From the NCBI GenBank assembly GCA_943789025.1, contig CALSSN010000006.1:1-64000 (forward strand): a stretch of 64,000 nucleotides of DNA, read 5' to 3'. Shown here piece after piece: positions 16,809 to 25,891 of the stretch; positions within the stretch are counted from its first letter, which is position 1, and each line of letters starts with the position of its first letter. Origin of the DNA: an uncultured Verrucomicrobiales bacterium (GTDB lineage Bacteria > Verrucomicrobiota > Verrucomicrobiia > Verrucomicrobiales > DEV007). Under the pieces are notes generated by a model, which searched no databases, was not told where the DNA came from, and saw nothing but the letters and a program-made list of their open reading frames with translations. A program made the position numbers and the translations under genes.

Positions 16809-17645
16809 ATGCTGCTGTGCCGGATCATGCTGGCATGCGTGCTTTGTCTGCTTGCCTCTCCGCCGGCGATTCGTGCCGATGAGTCGAGCGAAGAGCTGAA
16901 TCGGCTTCGTGACGATTTTCAAACAGCCCGGAACACCGTTGCCAGCAACCGTGAGTGGGACTACGAAGCGAGTAAGGAGCTGACACGATCCAGCCGTGCC
17001 TTGATTACCATGCTGCTCGATCACTGGGTCGCGTTGCCGGCCGATTCCAAAGACGCTCCTGCTGTCGGTAAGGAGATCCAAGTCGCGTTCGGGGGTCTGG
17101 CCGGCAGTTCGTCCACCGAAGGCAATGTCGACGCGCAATCGTTTCTGGCCCGGATCGCCTGGCCGCTGCTTGCGGATGCCACGCTAACCAAGCAGCAGAC
17201 GACGCTCCTGGCGGAGCTGATCAAGCCACGTCTGAGTTCCCGCTGGCTGGGCGATGTGCTGGCCCAACTCGATAAGCCTTCGGAGCCCTTTGCATGGGAC
17301 CTGCAGGTCACGTATGCCCTGGCACTCATGCGCATGGGCGAGGACAAGAGGGCGCTAAAAGAGGTCGCCAACTTGCAGCGCAAGGTCTTCGCTAATTTTA
17401 AGGCCAGCCCTGCAGGGAAACTTGATTATGGCCCGGAAGCTGGGGAAGCCCGTTATCGAGACTACGTGGACTACCTGCAAGCCTGCGAGCTGCTGAACGG
17501 GCTGCGGGCCGCCATTGCCGGCGACCACGAGGGGGCGGCAGGACGTGTCCAGCAGGCGCGTCAACTGCGCGACAGCCTATCTCCCGAAGCGGGGCAGTTG
17601 GTTGCAGAAATCGAGCGGCTGGCAGCGGCGCAGACCGAAGAGTAA
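16809..17645 (+). CDS. Secreted helical protein of unknown function
   Basis: 278 residues with a cleavable signal peptide (MLLCRIMLACVLCLLASPPAIRA is the hydrophobic start, cut near IRA-DE). The mature part is helical and rich in Leu, Ala and charged residues, with a TPR-like feel in DLQVTYALALMRMGEDKRALKEV and ELLNGLRAAIAGDHEGAAGRV. No enzyme motif is seen. ATG 16809 is preferred over 16662 because it starts the signal peptide. It follows the TetR gene on the same strand and might be its target. A transposase remnant begins about 20 bp after its stop. Confidence 0.6.
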   Translation: MLLCRIMLACVLCLLASPPAIRADESSEELNRLRDDFQTARNTVASNREWDYEASKELTRSSRALITMLLDHWVALPADSKDAPAVGKEIQVAFGGLAGSSSTEGNVDAQSFLARIAWPLLADATLTKQQTTLLAELIKPRLSSRWLGDVLAQLDKPSEPFAWDLQVTYALALMRMGEDKRALKEVANLQRKVFANFKASPAGKLDYGPEAGEARYRDYVDYLQACELLNGLRAAIAGDHEGAAGRVQQARQLRDSLSPEAGQLVAEIERLAAAQTEE

Positions 17646-17668
17646 CAAGTGATAACCCTGTAAGCACG

Positions 17669-17791
17669 AATAGGCTTGAGAGGGTGAACCAGAAACTTAC
17701 GCGTCGCACCAACCTCGTGAGAATCTTTTCCGACGAGGCGAACTGCCTGAGGCTGATCCGGGCGGTCGCCGCGGGGATGAACGACGGATAG
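17669..17791 (+). pseudogene. IS256-type (mutator) transposase C-terminal remnant
   Basis: One short frame reads NRLERVNQKLTRRTNLVRIF then SDEANCLRLIRAVAAGMNDG and stops at TAG 17789-17791. This matches the C-terminal end of IS256-family transposases (N-x-x-ER-x-N-x-E-x-x-RRTRVV-x-x-FP-x-x-x-SCLRL). Nothing before it resembles the catalytic domain and no inverted repeats were found, so only the last ~40 codons survive. Confidence 0.7.
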
Positions 17792-18106
17792 ATCGAGCAG
17801 TCTCCAAGTGACACACTTCTTCGCGCTGCAATCGCGTCTTTAAGTGCTGGGTCGCCTAGGGGCCCCAGAAGCTCGCTCACTACGGCTCATCTGAGTGGAG
17901 GGAGCGCTCCGCCCAACGATCAGCATGCTCTTTACTCTGGGGCGCGGCGCCTCCTGCGCTTAACTAGGACCCTGACGACCGAATAGATCTCTCCTGCATC
18001 TTCCCAGAGGCACTGGGTCCCGGGGCCATCCAAGCGGGGAGAGCTGACTCCTCCAACTCCTTTTTCGTCACTACTCAATAATTAGTTAAGAAACGTTAAA
18101 AATTGC
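17792..18106. other. Intergenic stretch without a recognisable gene
   Basis: About 315 bp between the IS256 remnant and the promoter region of the barrel gene at 18145. It is GC-rich with several short palindromes (GGAGCGCTCC near 17909, GGGGCCCC near 17860). It probably contains further debris of the insertion sequence. I see no open frame with family resemblance. Confidence 0.5.
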
Positions 18107-18136
18107 TTGCACTCCCCCACGAAAATTGGTTATAAG
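18107..18136 (+). promoter_or_regulatory. Candidate promoter of the outer-membrane barrel gene
   Basis: TTGCAC (18107-18112) and TATAAG (18131-18136) are separated by 18 bp, with an A/T-rich stretch upstream (18071-18103). The start ATG is at 18145, so the leader would be only a few bases unless the true promoter is further upstream. An AAGG at 18134-18137 could alternatively act as ribosome-binding site. Confidence 0.4.
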
Positions 18137-18144
18137 GTCGTACC

Positions 18145-18762
18145 ATGATTAAACACGTGCTCTCATCGTTCGTAGCCGCAGTCGCTCTCTTGGTCTGTGG
18201 ATCTGCATCTGCTCAGCTCAAGTACAATTTCATTGAAGGCGGTTACGCGTTCACTGACATTGATGACATTGGAGATGGCAGTGGCGTCAGGTTGGGTGCC
18301 TCTTTTTCCCCAATCAGGAACGTCTTCATTTTCGGCGGAGGGAAGTGGTCATCTGTCGATTTTGATGAGATTTTTGAGAATGCCGAGGGTGATCTGCTGA
18401 CCGGTGAGATCGGTGCTGGCCTTTATTTTTCGCTCTCTCAGAACTTTGATATCGTTGGGAAGGCAGGCTGGAATTTTAACGAGTTTGATTTCGATGATAT
18501 CGTCGACAGTGTCGACTCAAACGGGGTCGAAATAGAGATCGGCGTGCGCACTCTGCTTGGGTCACAGCTTGAGTTGGGTGCTTTTGTCGGATGGTCGGAC
18601 CTTGAGGAATTAGACAACGATGATGTGGACTTTGAGCTCGGTGATGTGGCAGTTGATCTTTATGGAATCTTTCACGTGAATCCGCTTCTTGGGATCGGTG
18701 TGGAAACGACGCTTCAGGACAATTCAAGCGAAATAGGAGCCTTCCTCCGACTGCATTTTTAA
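18145..18762 (+). CDS. Small outer-membrane beta-barrel protein
   Basis: 205 residues. A classical signal peptide (MIKHVLSSFVAAVALLVCG then SASA-Q) is followed by alternating amphipathic strands (GVRLGASFSPIRNVFIFGGG, LTGEIGAGLYFSLSQNFDIV, VEIEIGVRTLL, QLELGAFVGWSD, VAVDLYGIFHVNP). It ends in Leu-His-Phe, the terminal aromatic recognised by the BAM complex. Periplasmic turns and loops are very acidic (Asp-Asp clusters), which may bind cations. The barrel has about eight strands, as in OmpA-type or opacity porins. Function is unknown. A strong terminator follows. Confidence 0.75.
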   Translation: MIKHVLSSFVAAVALLVCGSASAQLKYNFIEGGYAFTDIDDIGDGSGVRLGASFSPIRNVFIFGGGKWSSVDFDEIFENAEGDLLTGEIGAGLYFSLSQNFDIVGKAGWNFNEFDFDDIVDSVDSNGVEIEIGVRTLLGSQLELGAFVGWSDLEELDNDDVDFELGDVAVDLYGIFHVNPLLGIGVETTLQDNSSEIGAFLRLHF

Positions 18763-18803
18763 GGAAGAGCAATCTTTAGAAAGCAACGGTTAACGAATCT
18801 CAG

Positions 18804-18840
18804 AGTCCCCATAGCGTCCGCGTCATGGGGATTTTTTTTT
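18804..18840 (+). terminator. Rho-independent terminator after the barrel gene
   Basis: The stem CCCCAT/ATGGGG, extended by A-T and G-T pairs, encloses a 12-base loop and is followed by a run of nine to ten T (to 18840). It lies 42 bp after the stop codon at 18762. Confidence 0.85.
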
Positions 18841-18903
18841 GAGCACATCGGTGGCCTCTCTCCGATCTTGCAGGTGGAGAGGTCAAGCTGATCCCTTGTC
18901 AGG

Positions 18904-19428
18904 TTAGCTCTCGGGAACCGGATGATCAGGCCTCGGAATCCCATCCGATCGTGTGATGCGTCGCAGAAGCTCCGCGCACCCTGCCTCGAGTAAGTCGAGG
19001 ACAATTTCGAATCCGTCAGCGCCACCATAGTAAGGGTCCGGGATAGAGGCATGGTCGCCAAGACCGGTGAACGCGCAGAAAAGGTGGATTTTTTGACGGT
19101 GGTGGTCGGCGCCGGGTAAAGCGAGGAGATCAGCGAGGTTTTCGTTGTCAGCGGCAAGGATGAGGTCAAAGTCCATCAGGTCTTTTGCTGCGACCTGCCT
19201 GGCGGCTCCGTCAATACTGACTCCGCGTGCTGCGCCGGCCTGACGCATCCGGTGGTCCGGGCGCTTTCCTGAATGAAAGTTGATTGTTCCGGCCGAGTCT
19301 ATTTCGAGTGGGGTTTCGATGCTCCGAGTCGTGGCGAGATGGCGTAGAACGCATTCCCCGGCGGGAGAGCGGCAGATATTTCCCATACAGACGAAGAGAA
19401 TGCGAAGTGGCTGTGGTGAAGCAGGCAT
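18904..19428 (-). CDS. Low-molecular-weight protein-tyrosine phosphatase
   Basis: 174 residues. The P-loop ILFVCMGNICRSPAGE carries the C-x5-R-S catalytic signature directly at the N-terminus, and the general-acid motif is SIPDPYYGGADGFE (D-P-Y). These enzymes reverse tyrosine phosphorylation, often on polysaccharide co-polymerases. A polyprenyl glycosylphosphotransferase is present at 61.9 kb but is not adjacent, so a polysaccharide role here is only inference. An insertion before the DPYY block makes it slightly longer than the ~155-residue norm. The next gene upstream on the same strand is the fluoride channel, 63 bp away. Confidence 0.9.
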   Translation of the reverse strand: MPASPQPLRILFVCMGNICRSPAGECVLRHLATTRSIETPLEIDSAGTINFHSGKRPDHRMRQAGAARGVSIDGAARQVAAKDLMDFDLILAADNENLADLLALPGADHHRQKIHLFCAFTGLGDHASIPDPYYGGADGFEIVLDLLEAGCAELLRRITRSDGIPRPDHPVPES

Positions 19429-19491
19429 GAGGAATAGAGAACAAAGTGGCGCTCGACAAAGGAACAGGAAAAATACCAGCCTATAGCTTGG

Positions 19492-19857
19492 TCACGAGGA
19501 GCGGGTCAGGAACATGCCCAGAGCGACCGCACTCAGACCGAGGATGAGATTCGCTGCGATGTTGGCCAGTCCGAGAACAGGAAAATCGCCCTTGGCGAGG
19601 TGGACCGAATCGATCCCGAAGGTAGAAAAAGTGGTAAATCCCCCCAGCAGTCCCGTGACGACAAAGAGGCGCCAGGCTTCGGGGAAGCGAGTGATTTGAG
19701 TTGCTAAGAGGCCGATCAGGAAGCATCCGAGAACATTCACAGCCAGCGTCCCCCACGGGAAGCGCCCGTGGGAAAGGCCTTGCAGCCACCCGCCCAGAAG
19801 GTGCCGACCGACAGCTCCGAGGAATCCTCCCAGACCGATGGCAAGGATCAGTTTCAT
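19492..19857 (-). CDS. crcB: Fluoride ion channel (CrcB/Fluc)
   Basis: 121 residues with four transmembrane helices: LILAIGLGGFLGAVGRHLL, WGTLAVNVLGCFLIGLLA, LFVVTGLLGGFTTFSTFG and NLILGLSAVALGMFL. The GGFTTFSTF stretch carries the polar track of the fluoride pore, and the Asn in LAVNVLGCF is the conserved TM2 position. It exports fluoride passively as an antiparallel dimer. I looked for a fluoride riboswitch in the upstream leader (19858-20000) and did not recognise its GGNGATGG core. Confidence 0.93.
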   Translation of the reverse strand: MKLILAIGLGGFLGAVGRHLLGGWLQGLSHGRFPWGTLAVNVLGCFLIGLLATQITRFPEAWRLFVVTGLLGGFTTFSTFGIDSVHLAKGDFPVLGLANIAANLILGLSAVALGMFLTRSS

Positions 19858-20164
19858 GGTGTCAGAAGAAACGGGCAGACGGTGCGTCAGACAGCAATGG
19901 TTTTGCGGTTCGAAGAAGGGCCAGAAAATCCGATCCGGACCTTTTGAAATGGGTTGGAAGATGGGGCCAATCTAGGTGCATTTCAACCCACGTTGTCTCA
20001 TGAAAGTCCCAAGACCCAGAGGTTTTTGAAAGAAAGGATTTGCTCTGCTGAGCAGAAAGCACAAAGCACAAAGCCCACAGCCAAGTGATCCAATCTTCAA
20101 GCCCATCTCATCCCGTGGGATTGAAAGTTTGTCGCGGTGGGATCTGTGCTTATGCTGCGGTTGG
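19858..20164. other. Divergent intergenic region
   Basis: About 300 bp between crcB (leftward) and the GIDE-LemA gene (rightward). No gene, terminator or riboswitch could be identified. A short CTGCTGAGCAG palindrome lies near 20045-20055. Confidence 0.4.
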
Positions 20165-22642
20165 ATGGGAGCGATTCAATGCAACAAGTGCGGTATGGAA
20201 CTGCCCGAGGTGGTAGTCGGTCGTGCGCAGGAGGCAAAGACGAGGGAGGAGACGGGTGGTGAGCATGTCTGTCCGCTCTGCGCTCCACCGGCGGGAGTTA
20301 AAGGGCGCCAGAGTATCTGGATAATACTACTCAAGCTTTTTCTTATCGTGGCTTTTGTCCTGCCGGGGTTTTTCCTTCAGAGGTGCAGTTATACCCGCAT
20401 TTCCGAACTTAGGCAGATCGCTCGGGTGCCTCGGACCAAGGTGATGGCTGCGGTAGCTGGCGAGGTGAATCTTTCAGGGAAAGCGCTGCAGAGCGCAGCG
20501 GGCGGGACTCTGCTCAAGGCGACCGACACCCAGACCTCCTGCCTCTATTTCCGTTATACGAAAGAGCGCGAAGAGCGGAACTCCGATGGCAAAACCAAGT
20601 GGGTTGTCATCGATCGTGACGAGCGTTACGTTTCCTTTGACCTCGCAGATGGCAGTGGGCGGGCGCGGATCGAGCCGTGTTCCAGAGTGAAGTTTCACGT
20701 CCCGCGGTCCCACCGGCGCCAGAGCGGAAATTATCGGTTTACCGAGTATCGGATCGATCCCGGCGAGCGGGTCTTTGTCTTCGGGTTTCTGGAAGAAACC
20801 GATAACAGCGGTGGTTTACCGGTGGTCTCCTTTCTCAGGGGTGGGGATTACCAACCTATCATTTCCAAGCGCTCGGAATTGGAAGAACGCCAAAATCGAG
20901 GGCTTGGTTCGATCTGGCTCTGTTGGGTGGCCTGTGCTTTGTCGGCCTGGCTACGGCAATTCTTTTTTCGTTGCTTGGCCTCCACAGAATGCTGGTGTTT
21001 TTCGGCCTGCTCAGTACGGTGGTCAGCGGACTACTCGTCTACCTTGGGACTCGCATGATGGTCGAGGACTTGACCACCTCGCAGCGGCGGGCAGTCCGGC
21101 AGGAGGAAGTGGTCAGAGAATTGATTCAGAAGGAACTGAAAAATCACGGTGAAAGGTGGTCGGGAACATGGGAGATACTTGGGGATTTCTCGAACTACGC
21201 GAAAATTCCAGCGCCCGCACGGACCCGCCTCAGGAGAATCAGGATCGATCAGGCATCCACCGCACGGCGCGTCCGCCGTCAGGCTACGAGTTTTCCATAC
21301 AGTTTCATTCGACCGTGGGTGAATGGTGCGCTGCCTTCGGAAATTCCTCTGACTGAGAGAGATGAAAAATTTCTTGAGAAAATAGACGCGCAGTTTGTGG
21401 AGGCCTCGGTTTCCGGATTCGGAGGAATGCTCGGAAGCGTGCTCGGCCTCGGAGTGGGCCTGGGAGCACTCCTGCTTGGTTTCCGCTCGGTGGCACAAAA
21501 ACGTCTGGCAGAAAATCTCCCTACCACTCCGACCTCAGGCGTCACCTACGGTCTGACCGAGGTCATGGGTCTGGTAGTTGCCTCTGAAGATGACGCTGAC
21601 GAGGAAGGCGACGAGGCTTTCCTGCGTGCGCCCTTAAGTGGTAAACCCTGCGTCGCTTACGAATACCAGATCAAAGAAAAACGGAGAAGCGGGAAGCGGA
21701 CGAGGTGGGTGACCATACATTCTGATTCGAAGCGCAGAAGATTTCAGTGTGTCGACCGGGAAGGCGCTCTCTTCGTTGACCCGGAGGGAGCGGAAATTGA
21801 CCCATGGCGGAAAGACTCCCGTCGCGAGGGGAAGCTGAAGCACGAGGAGACACGAATCGAGATCGGTGACCCGGTTTACATTCTCGCCCAGGCGCAAGTC
21901 GACCCAGAGCAGGTCGACACTCTTTATCTGGCCAAGCCAGTCGACTACGAGGAAAAAATCCCTTTTTTGATCTCAGGATTCCGGGAGTCGCATGTTCTCT
22001 GGAAAAAAGGCAGGCAGGCAGCATTGGTTCTGACCGCTGCCTTCGGGGGCTTTCTTTTTTCCGGTCTCATGCTGTTTGGAACACTGGGCTCGTTTAACCC
22101 GGCAAGTTATCTTCTGGCATCGCTGGTCGGCCCAGCTCTGATGTTGCTCATCGCCGTCGTTTTGCATTTTAATGACCTGATATTTCTTCGTGATCGCTGT
22201 CTGAGGAATCGCTCGAACATCGACGTAGCCCTTAAAAAAAGACACGACCTGATCCCCCGGATGGAAGAAGTGGCCAAGGGCATGATGGCTCACGAAAGCG
22301 GCCTTCAAGAACGGTTGGCTGCCCTTCGGTCAGCGGATGACGAGCAGGATATCGCCCGAAGAGTGACTGGAGGACATCAGGCAGTCAACCAGCTCTGGGC
22401 CCTCGGTGAGGCGTATCCCGAAATCCGATCCGGGGGTCTGATGGCGGCCCTCACGCAGCAACTCGTCGTGTGCGAGAATGAGATTGCCTTCATTTCTCAA
22501 AGTCTCAATGACGCCGTGGAGGTCTACAATGCGCGGATCGCCTGTTTCTCCCGACATCCTGCTTGCCCGCCTCTGCAGCTTTCGCCCGGCAGAATTTCTC
22601 ACCTGGGATGGTGACCGGATAAAGACGATTTCACTTCGATGA
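20165..22642 (+). CDS. Zinc ribbon - GIDE - GIDE - LemA membrane fusion protein, two frameshifts
   Basis: About 825 residues if two indels (near 20905 and 22545) are sequence errors. Order: a two-pair zinc ribbon (CNKCG ... CPLC); a transmembrane helix (IWIILLKLFLIVAFVLPGF); a first GIDE/MULAN-type domain (VAGEVNLSG ... TSCLYFRYTKEREER); two more helices (GLATAILFSLLGLHRMLVFF); a Gly-rich hydrophobic hairpin (GMLGSVLGLGVGLGALLLGF); a second GIDE domain (LSGKPCVAYEYQIKEKR); two helices; and a LemA domain (CLRNRSNIDVALKKRHDLIP, then a frame change, then FRPAEFLTWDGDRIKTISLR, the normal LemA end). GIDE domains occur in mitochondrial MULAN and in bacterial membrane proteins often encoded beside lemA; here all are in one chain. 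ATG 20165 starts at the zinc ribbon. If the first frameshift is real there would be two proteins, the second from TTG 20923. Confidence 0.72.
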
Positions 22643-22721
22643 AGTGCTGGTTTGGTTTCCGGCAGTAGATGCCTGCATCCCAGATCTTTGATTTTTTACC
22701 GCTCGCGGAGGTTCTAATGTT

Positions 22722-23828
22722 CTATCGCTTCCAGAACGGCTTCTTATTTGCCTTCACATGCTCGCGATAGCTTTCGGTAACGAAGTTCTTGTCCCGACAG
22801 TAATCGAGCGCAGTGGCGAGGGTAATTTTCTCCCCTGCTGCGAGTTCGACAAGGCAGTGATCACGTGTGTGCATGCCCTCATTGCGACCGATTTCAATGA
22901 GACCGAGCACCTGCTCGAGTTTTCGTTCCCTGATGCAGGTGCCGATGGAGTTGGTAACTCGCATGACTTCACTGAGAAGAACACGTCCGCCGCCTTCCTC
23001 AGTGGAGGGAAGCAGGTGCTGGGAGACGACTCCTTCAAGGGTGGTGGAGAGCTGTGAGGCGATTTGCTGTTGCTGTTCTCTCGGGAAGGTGTCGATGAGG
23101 CGGTCGACACTCTTAGGGGCGTCGACGGTGTGAAGGGTCGAAAGCACGAGGTGGCCGGTCTCGGCAGCAGTGAGCGCAACGCGAATCGTTTCAGGGTCGC
23201 GCATCTCACTGACGATAATGACGTCAGGATCCTGGCGCATAGCACTGCGCAGGGCCCCAGCAAAACTGTGGGTGTCAGTGCCGATCTGACGTTGCTTGAT
23301 GATCGATGTCGGGGTGTGCGGGAAGACGAACTCAATCGGGTCTTCGATAGTGACGACCACGGCGGAGCGTTCCTCGGTAATCCGCCTCGTCATGGCGGCA
23401 AGCGTCGTGCTCTTTCCTGATCCTGTGATTCCTGTAACCAGCACAAGCCCTTCATGAACATTGCAGAAAGCATCGACGACCGGGTAGTGCCCGAGGGACC
23501 CGAGTTCCGGAATCTCGTCGGGAATGAAGCGGAATGCCGCTTCAAGATTGCCTTGCGCGAAGTGGGCATTGCCGCGAAAACGCCCGAGATTCTCTACCTG
23601 TAGGGCGAAGTCCAGTTCGAGGTTCTTTTCAAGCTCGGCTCGTTGGGTGTCCTTGAGAGTCGCCATAATCAACTCTTTGGCCAAGGGGCCATCGAGCGAT
23701 TCCTCTCCCATTGAGTGCAGAACGCCGTGAATACGAATCTGCGGGGGAGCGCCGACAGTGATATGAAGGTCTGATCCGTCGTTTTCAAGAACCAGTTGAA
23801 GATAGTCAACGAGATCATAATCGATCAT
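22722..23828 (-). CDS. pilT: Type IV pilus retraction ATPase PilT
   Basis: 368 residues, full length. Hexameric secretion ATPase that depolymerises type IV pili for twitching motility. Walker A is GITGSGKST (residues ~133-141). The Asp box is VVTIEDPIEFV, Walker B is DPDVIIVSEMRDPET, and the His box is TGHLVLSTLHTVDA. The PilT-specific AIRNLIRE helix is not conserved exactly (a degenerate C-terminal region is seen), so a PilU-like paralogue is possible. No other pilus genes are in the window. It is divergent from the DUF58 gene at 23939. Confidence 0.93.
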   Translation of the reverse strand: MIDYDLVDYLQLVLENDGSDLHITVGAPPQIRIHGVLHSMGEESLDGPLAKELIMATLKDTQRAELEKNLELDFALQVENLGRFRGNAHFAQGNLEAAFRFIPDEIPELGSLGHYPVVDAFCNVHEGLVLVTGITGSGKSTTLAAMTRRITEERSAVVVTIEDPIEFVFPHTPTSIIKQRQIGTDTHSFAGALRSAMRQDPDVIIVSEMRDPETIRVALTAAETGHLVLSTLHTVDAPKSVDRLIDTFPREQQQQIASQLSTTLEGVVSQHLLPSTEEGGGRVLLSEVMRVTNSIGTCIRERKLEQVLGLIEIGRNEGMHTRDHCLVELAAGEKITLATALDYCRDKNFVTESYREHVKANKKPFWKR

Positions 23829-23938
23829 GAAAGAGTTTAAGGGAATTTTTCCGATCTGGCTAAGAAAATCCTTAGGAACCTGTGGCGCTAGGGTTTCTTT
23901 TTGCCAAGTGACGGAGCGGGGCGCATGGTCTGAGAGCT

Positions 23939-24826
23939 ATGGAAGAAATCTCGGAGATTCTGAAGCGTGTGCGGCGGATTGAACTGCTGACGCGCGGTCT
24001 TGTCCGCGAGAGCCTCGGTGGTGAATACCACAGCTCGTTTAAAGGGCAGGGGATGGACTTCCATGACCTTCGGGAATACCAGGCTGGAGACGAAGTACGC
24101 GTGATCGATTGGAACGTCACGGCCCGGATGAGTGCCCCTTTCGTGAAAACTTTTCGGGAAGAGCGCCAGCTGACGGTCTTTCTGCTCGTCGATGTGAGTG
24201 CCTCAGGCAACTACGGTGGGAGTAGTCAGAGTAAGAGAGAACTGGCGGCTGAGGTGGCAGCCTGCTTCGCGTTCAGTGCCATCCACAACCAGGATCAGGT
24301 CGGGCTGATTCTTTTCAGCGATCATGTGGAACTCTTTCTCCCTCCTCGCAAGGGAGCGGGGAATACACTCCGGCTGATCCGTGAGATTCTGGCCTGGGAG
24401 CCGCGGGGCCGGACGACAGCATTGAATGCCGCGACGGACAGGCTGGTTGCTTCGGTAGCTCGCCGGGCGCTTTGTTTTATGGTTTCAGATTTTCAGATGC
24501 CGATGGAGGAGATGGACGAGGCGGTTCGGGTGGCCGGCGTGAAACACGATCTTGTCGCTGTGCAGATCAGCGATCCGAATGAAGAGGAACTCCCCCGTAG
24601 TGGGTGGATCAGTCTCGAGGATCCGGAAACTGGCGAGCAGGTAACGATCAATCCATCCCGACCAGGATTGCGCGAAAGCTATCAAAGCCTGAGGAACGCG
24701 TGGCAAGGCGAACTCAAAACAGTGCTGCGCCGGCGATCCATCGACCATCTTCACCTGCGCACAGGCAGTGATTATCTCCCGGCGATGCATACATTCTTCC
24801 AAAGGAGGGCCCAAAGGCATGCCTAA
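23939..24826 (+). CDS. DUF58 / VWA-like protein
   Basis: 295 residues. The N-terminal DUF58 region has FHDLREYQAGDEVRVIDWNV, the family core (R-x-Y-x-x-G-D-x-x-R-x-I-D-W). It is followed by a von Willebrand-like fold with a MIDAS metal site (LLVDVSASG, D-x-S-x-S) and VSDFQM. DUF58 proteins normally work with MoxR AAA ATPases as adaptor or maturation factors. The only MoxR gene in the window is 19 kb away, in a second cluster that has its own DUF58 member (42175-43101), so this is a stand-alone paralogue. The downstream neighbour is the YkgJ-like gene, 56 bp away. Confidence 0.88.
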   Translation: MEEISEILKRVRRIELLTRGLVRESLGGEYHSSFKGQGMDFHDLREYQAGDEVRVIDWNVTARMSAPFVKTFREERQLTVFLLVDVSASGNYGGSSQSKRELAAEVAACFAFSAIHNQDQVGLILFSDHVELFLPPRKGAGNTLRLIREILAWEPRGRTTALNAATDRLVASVARRALCFMVSDFQMPMEEMDEAVRVAGVKHDLVAVQISDPNEEELPRSGWISLEDPETGEQVTINPSRPGLRESYQSLRNAWQGELKTVLRRRSIDHLHLRTGSDYLPAMHTFFQRRAQRHA

Positions 24827-24882
24827 GTCTCTGGAGGAAAGAGAACTCTCGGGCTCTCATGGATCCTAAGTGATCTCTGGTT

Positions 24883-25347
24883 ATGAGGAAATCCAGAATG
24901 TCGGAGGTGCAGCGTCAGGCAGTGGCTGAAGTGGAGGAAGTCTATCGGGAATTAGAAGAGCTCGGTCTTGCCAGAAACTGCGTGGGACGAACCCGATGCT
25001 GCAGGTTTCGTCTCACTGGAAGAACGCCGATGCTGACTGCCGGAGAGGCTTTGGTCGCTGCGCGGGGGGTGCGGGCAGCCGGGCGCAAGACCCTGCCTGA
25101 GTCGGGCACTGCCGCTGCGGCCAGCGAGGGAACCTGTCCGCTGCTTGGACAAGACGGGCGATGCAGTATCTATCTACAGCGTCCTTTCGGATGCAGAACC
25201 CATTTCTGCGAGGCAGCCGGTGGAAACTATCCACGTTCTGTGGTTCGCAGGCTCATCCACAGACTTGAGGAGGTAGCAGAGCGTCTGGGTGACAGCGATG
25301 TACGCGCCCTCGAGAGTGCCGTCAGTAGGGTTCTTCAAGAAAGATAG
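24883..25347 (+). CDS. YkgJ-family cysteine-cluster protein
   Basis: 154 residues of the YkgJ/UPF0153 family, whose eight or so conserved cysteines are thought to bind zinc or an Fe-S cluster. Cysteines lie in NCVGRTRCCRF, GTCPLLGQDGRCSIY and RPFGCRTHFCEA, with the family phrase C-x-I-Y-x-x-R-P-x-x-C. It precedes a helical C-terminus (VVRRLIHRLEEVAERL). Substrate and function of the family are not established. ATG 24883 has no strong ribosome-binding site; a second ATG at 24898 is an alternative. Confidence 0.85.
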   Translation: MRKSRMSEVQRQAVAEVEEVYRELEELGLARNCVGRTRCCRFRLTGRTPMLTAGEALVAARGVRAAGRKTLPESGTAAAASEGTCPLLGQDGRCSIYLQRPFGCRTHFCEAAGGNYPRSVVRRLIHRLEEVAERLGDSDVRALESAVSRVLQER

Positions 25348-25888
25348 AAGGGATTACCGGGAGCCCTAGCGGTTTTTCTCACTGACTGGTCACAAGCGCC
25401 GAATTGCTTCACCAGTATTAATACCGGGAGGTGAAATTGTGAAGACCCTTCCTGATATTCTTGCGTCCAAATGAATGGCGCCATTTTGGTTTTGAGCCTA
25501 CATAAGTTTTTTGGGGTTGGGTAGCAGGCGACGTGTATGATCTCACCGGGTGATCCCTTGGCGATCGCCTCTGAGATGCCCGATACTAAACCCACTAAAT
25601 CATCGAGGCGGTTGCTCACTGCTCAGAGTACGATCACCAGCAACTACCGATCGCCGGGGATTTGCTTGATACTCCAGATTACCGTCGATCGTGACAAATA
25701 CGTCGAACTCGTCTTTAATCGCACGGAGCAAATTGCCGTTACTTAGGCCCGCGATGCCCGCGATGCCCGCGATGCCCGCGATGCCCGCGATGCCCGCGAT
25801 GCCCGCGGCGGGAACGGTGGTTACCTGGTGACCGGAAATGTGCAGCATCAAACAGTTGGGCAGGCACTCATCAAGAAATAACCTTCAT
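25335..25888 (-). pseudogene. DUF5615 PIN-like toxin gene, decayed, with microsatellite expansion
   Basis: DUF5615 proteins are small PIN-like putative nucleases usually paired with DUF433 antitoxins. The minus strand gives MKV then, after an extra T near 25878, ILDECLPN ... SGHQVTTV. Next comes (Gly-Ile-Ala)n from a 9-bp microsatellite, then LSNGNLLRAIKDEFDVFVTIDGN. Near 25640 a stop (TGA) and a frame change separate this from SNRLDDLVGLVSGISEAI, the normal family end. Typical members read one Gly-Trp-Ala-Gly where the repeat sits, so the tract is an expansion in an exposed loop. Because of the nonsense codon as well as frameshifts I consider it truly inactivated. The frame then runs on to 25335 without a domain. 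Confidence 0.7.
25747..25806. repeat. 9-bp tandem repeat (GCCCGCGAT), six copies plus partial
   Basis: Six perfect copies (25747-25800) and a partial seventh. Nine-base units keep the reading frame, so copy number can change without a frameshift inside the DUF5615 gene; on the minus strand they encode Gly-Ile-Ala. Confidence 0.95.
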
Positions 25889-25891
25889 GCC

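Noticed and set aside
17398-17880. Minus-strand frame over the secreted orphan end and IS256 scar
   Set aside because: The plus-strand readings show signal peptide and transposase motifs; the minus frame has none.
19858-20000. Possible fluoride riboswitch before crcB
   Set aside because: No GGNGATGG core or pseudoknot arms were found on the minus strand.
20880-20930. Programmed ribosomal frameshift joining the two halves of the GIDE-LemA protein
   Set aside because: No slippery heptamer is seen and a second unrelated frame change occurs at the LemA end, so sequence error is simpler.
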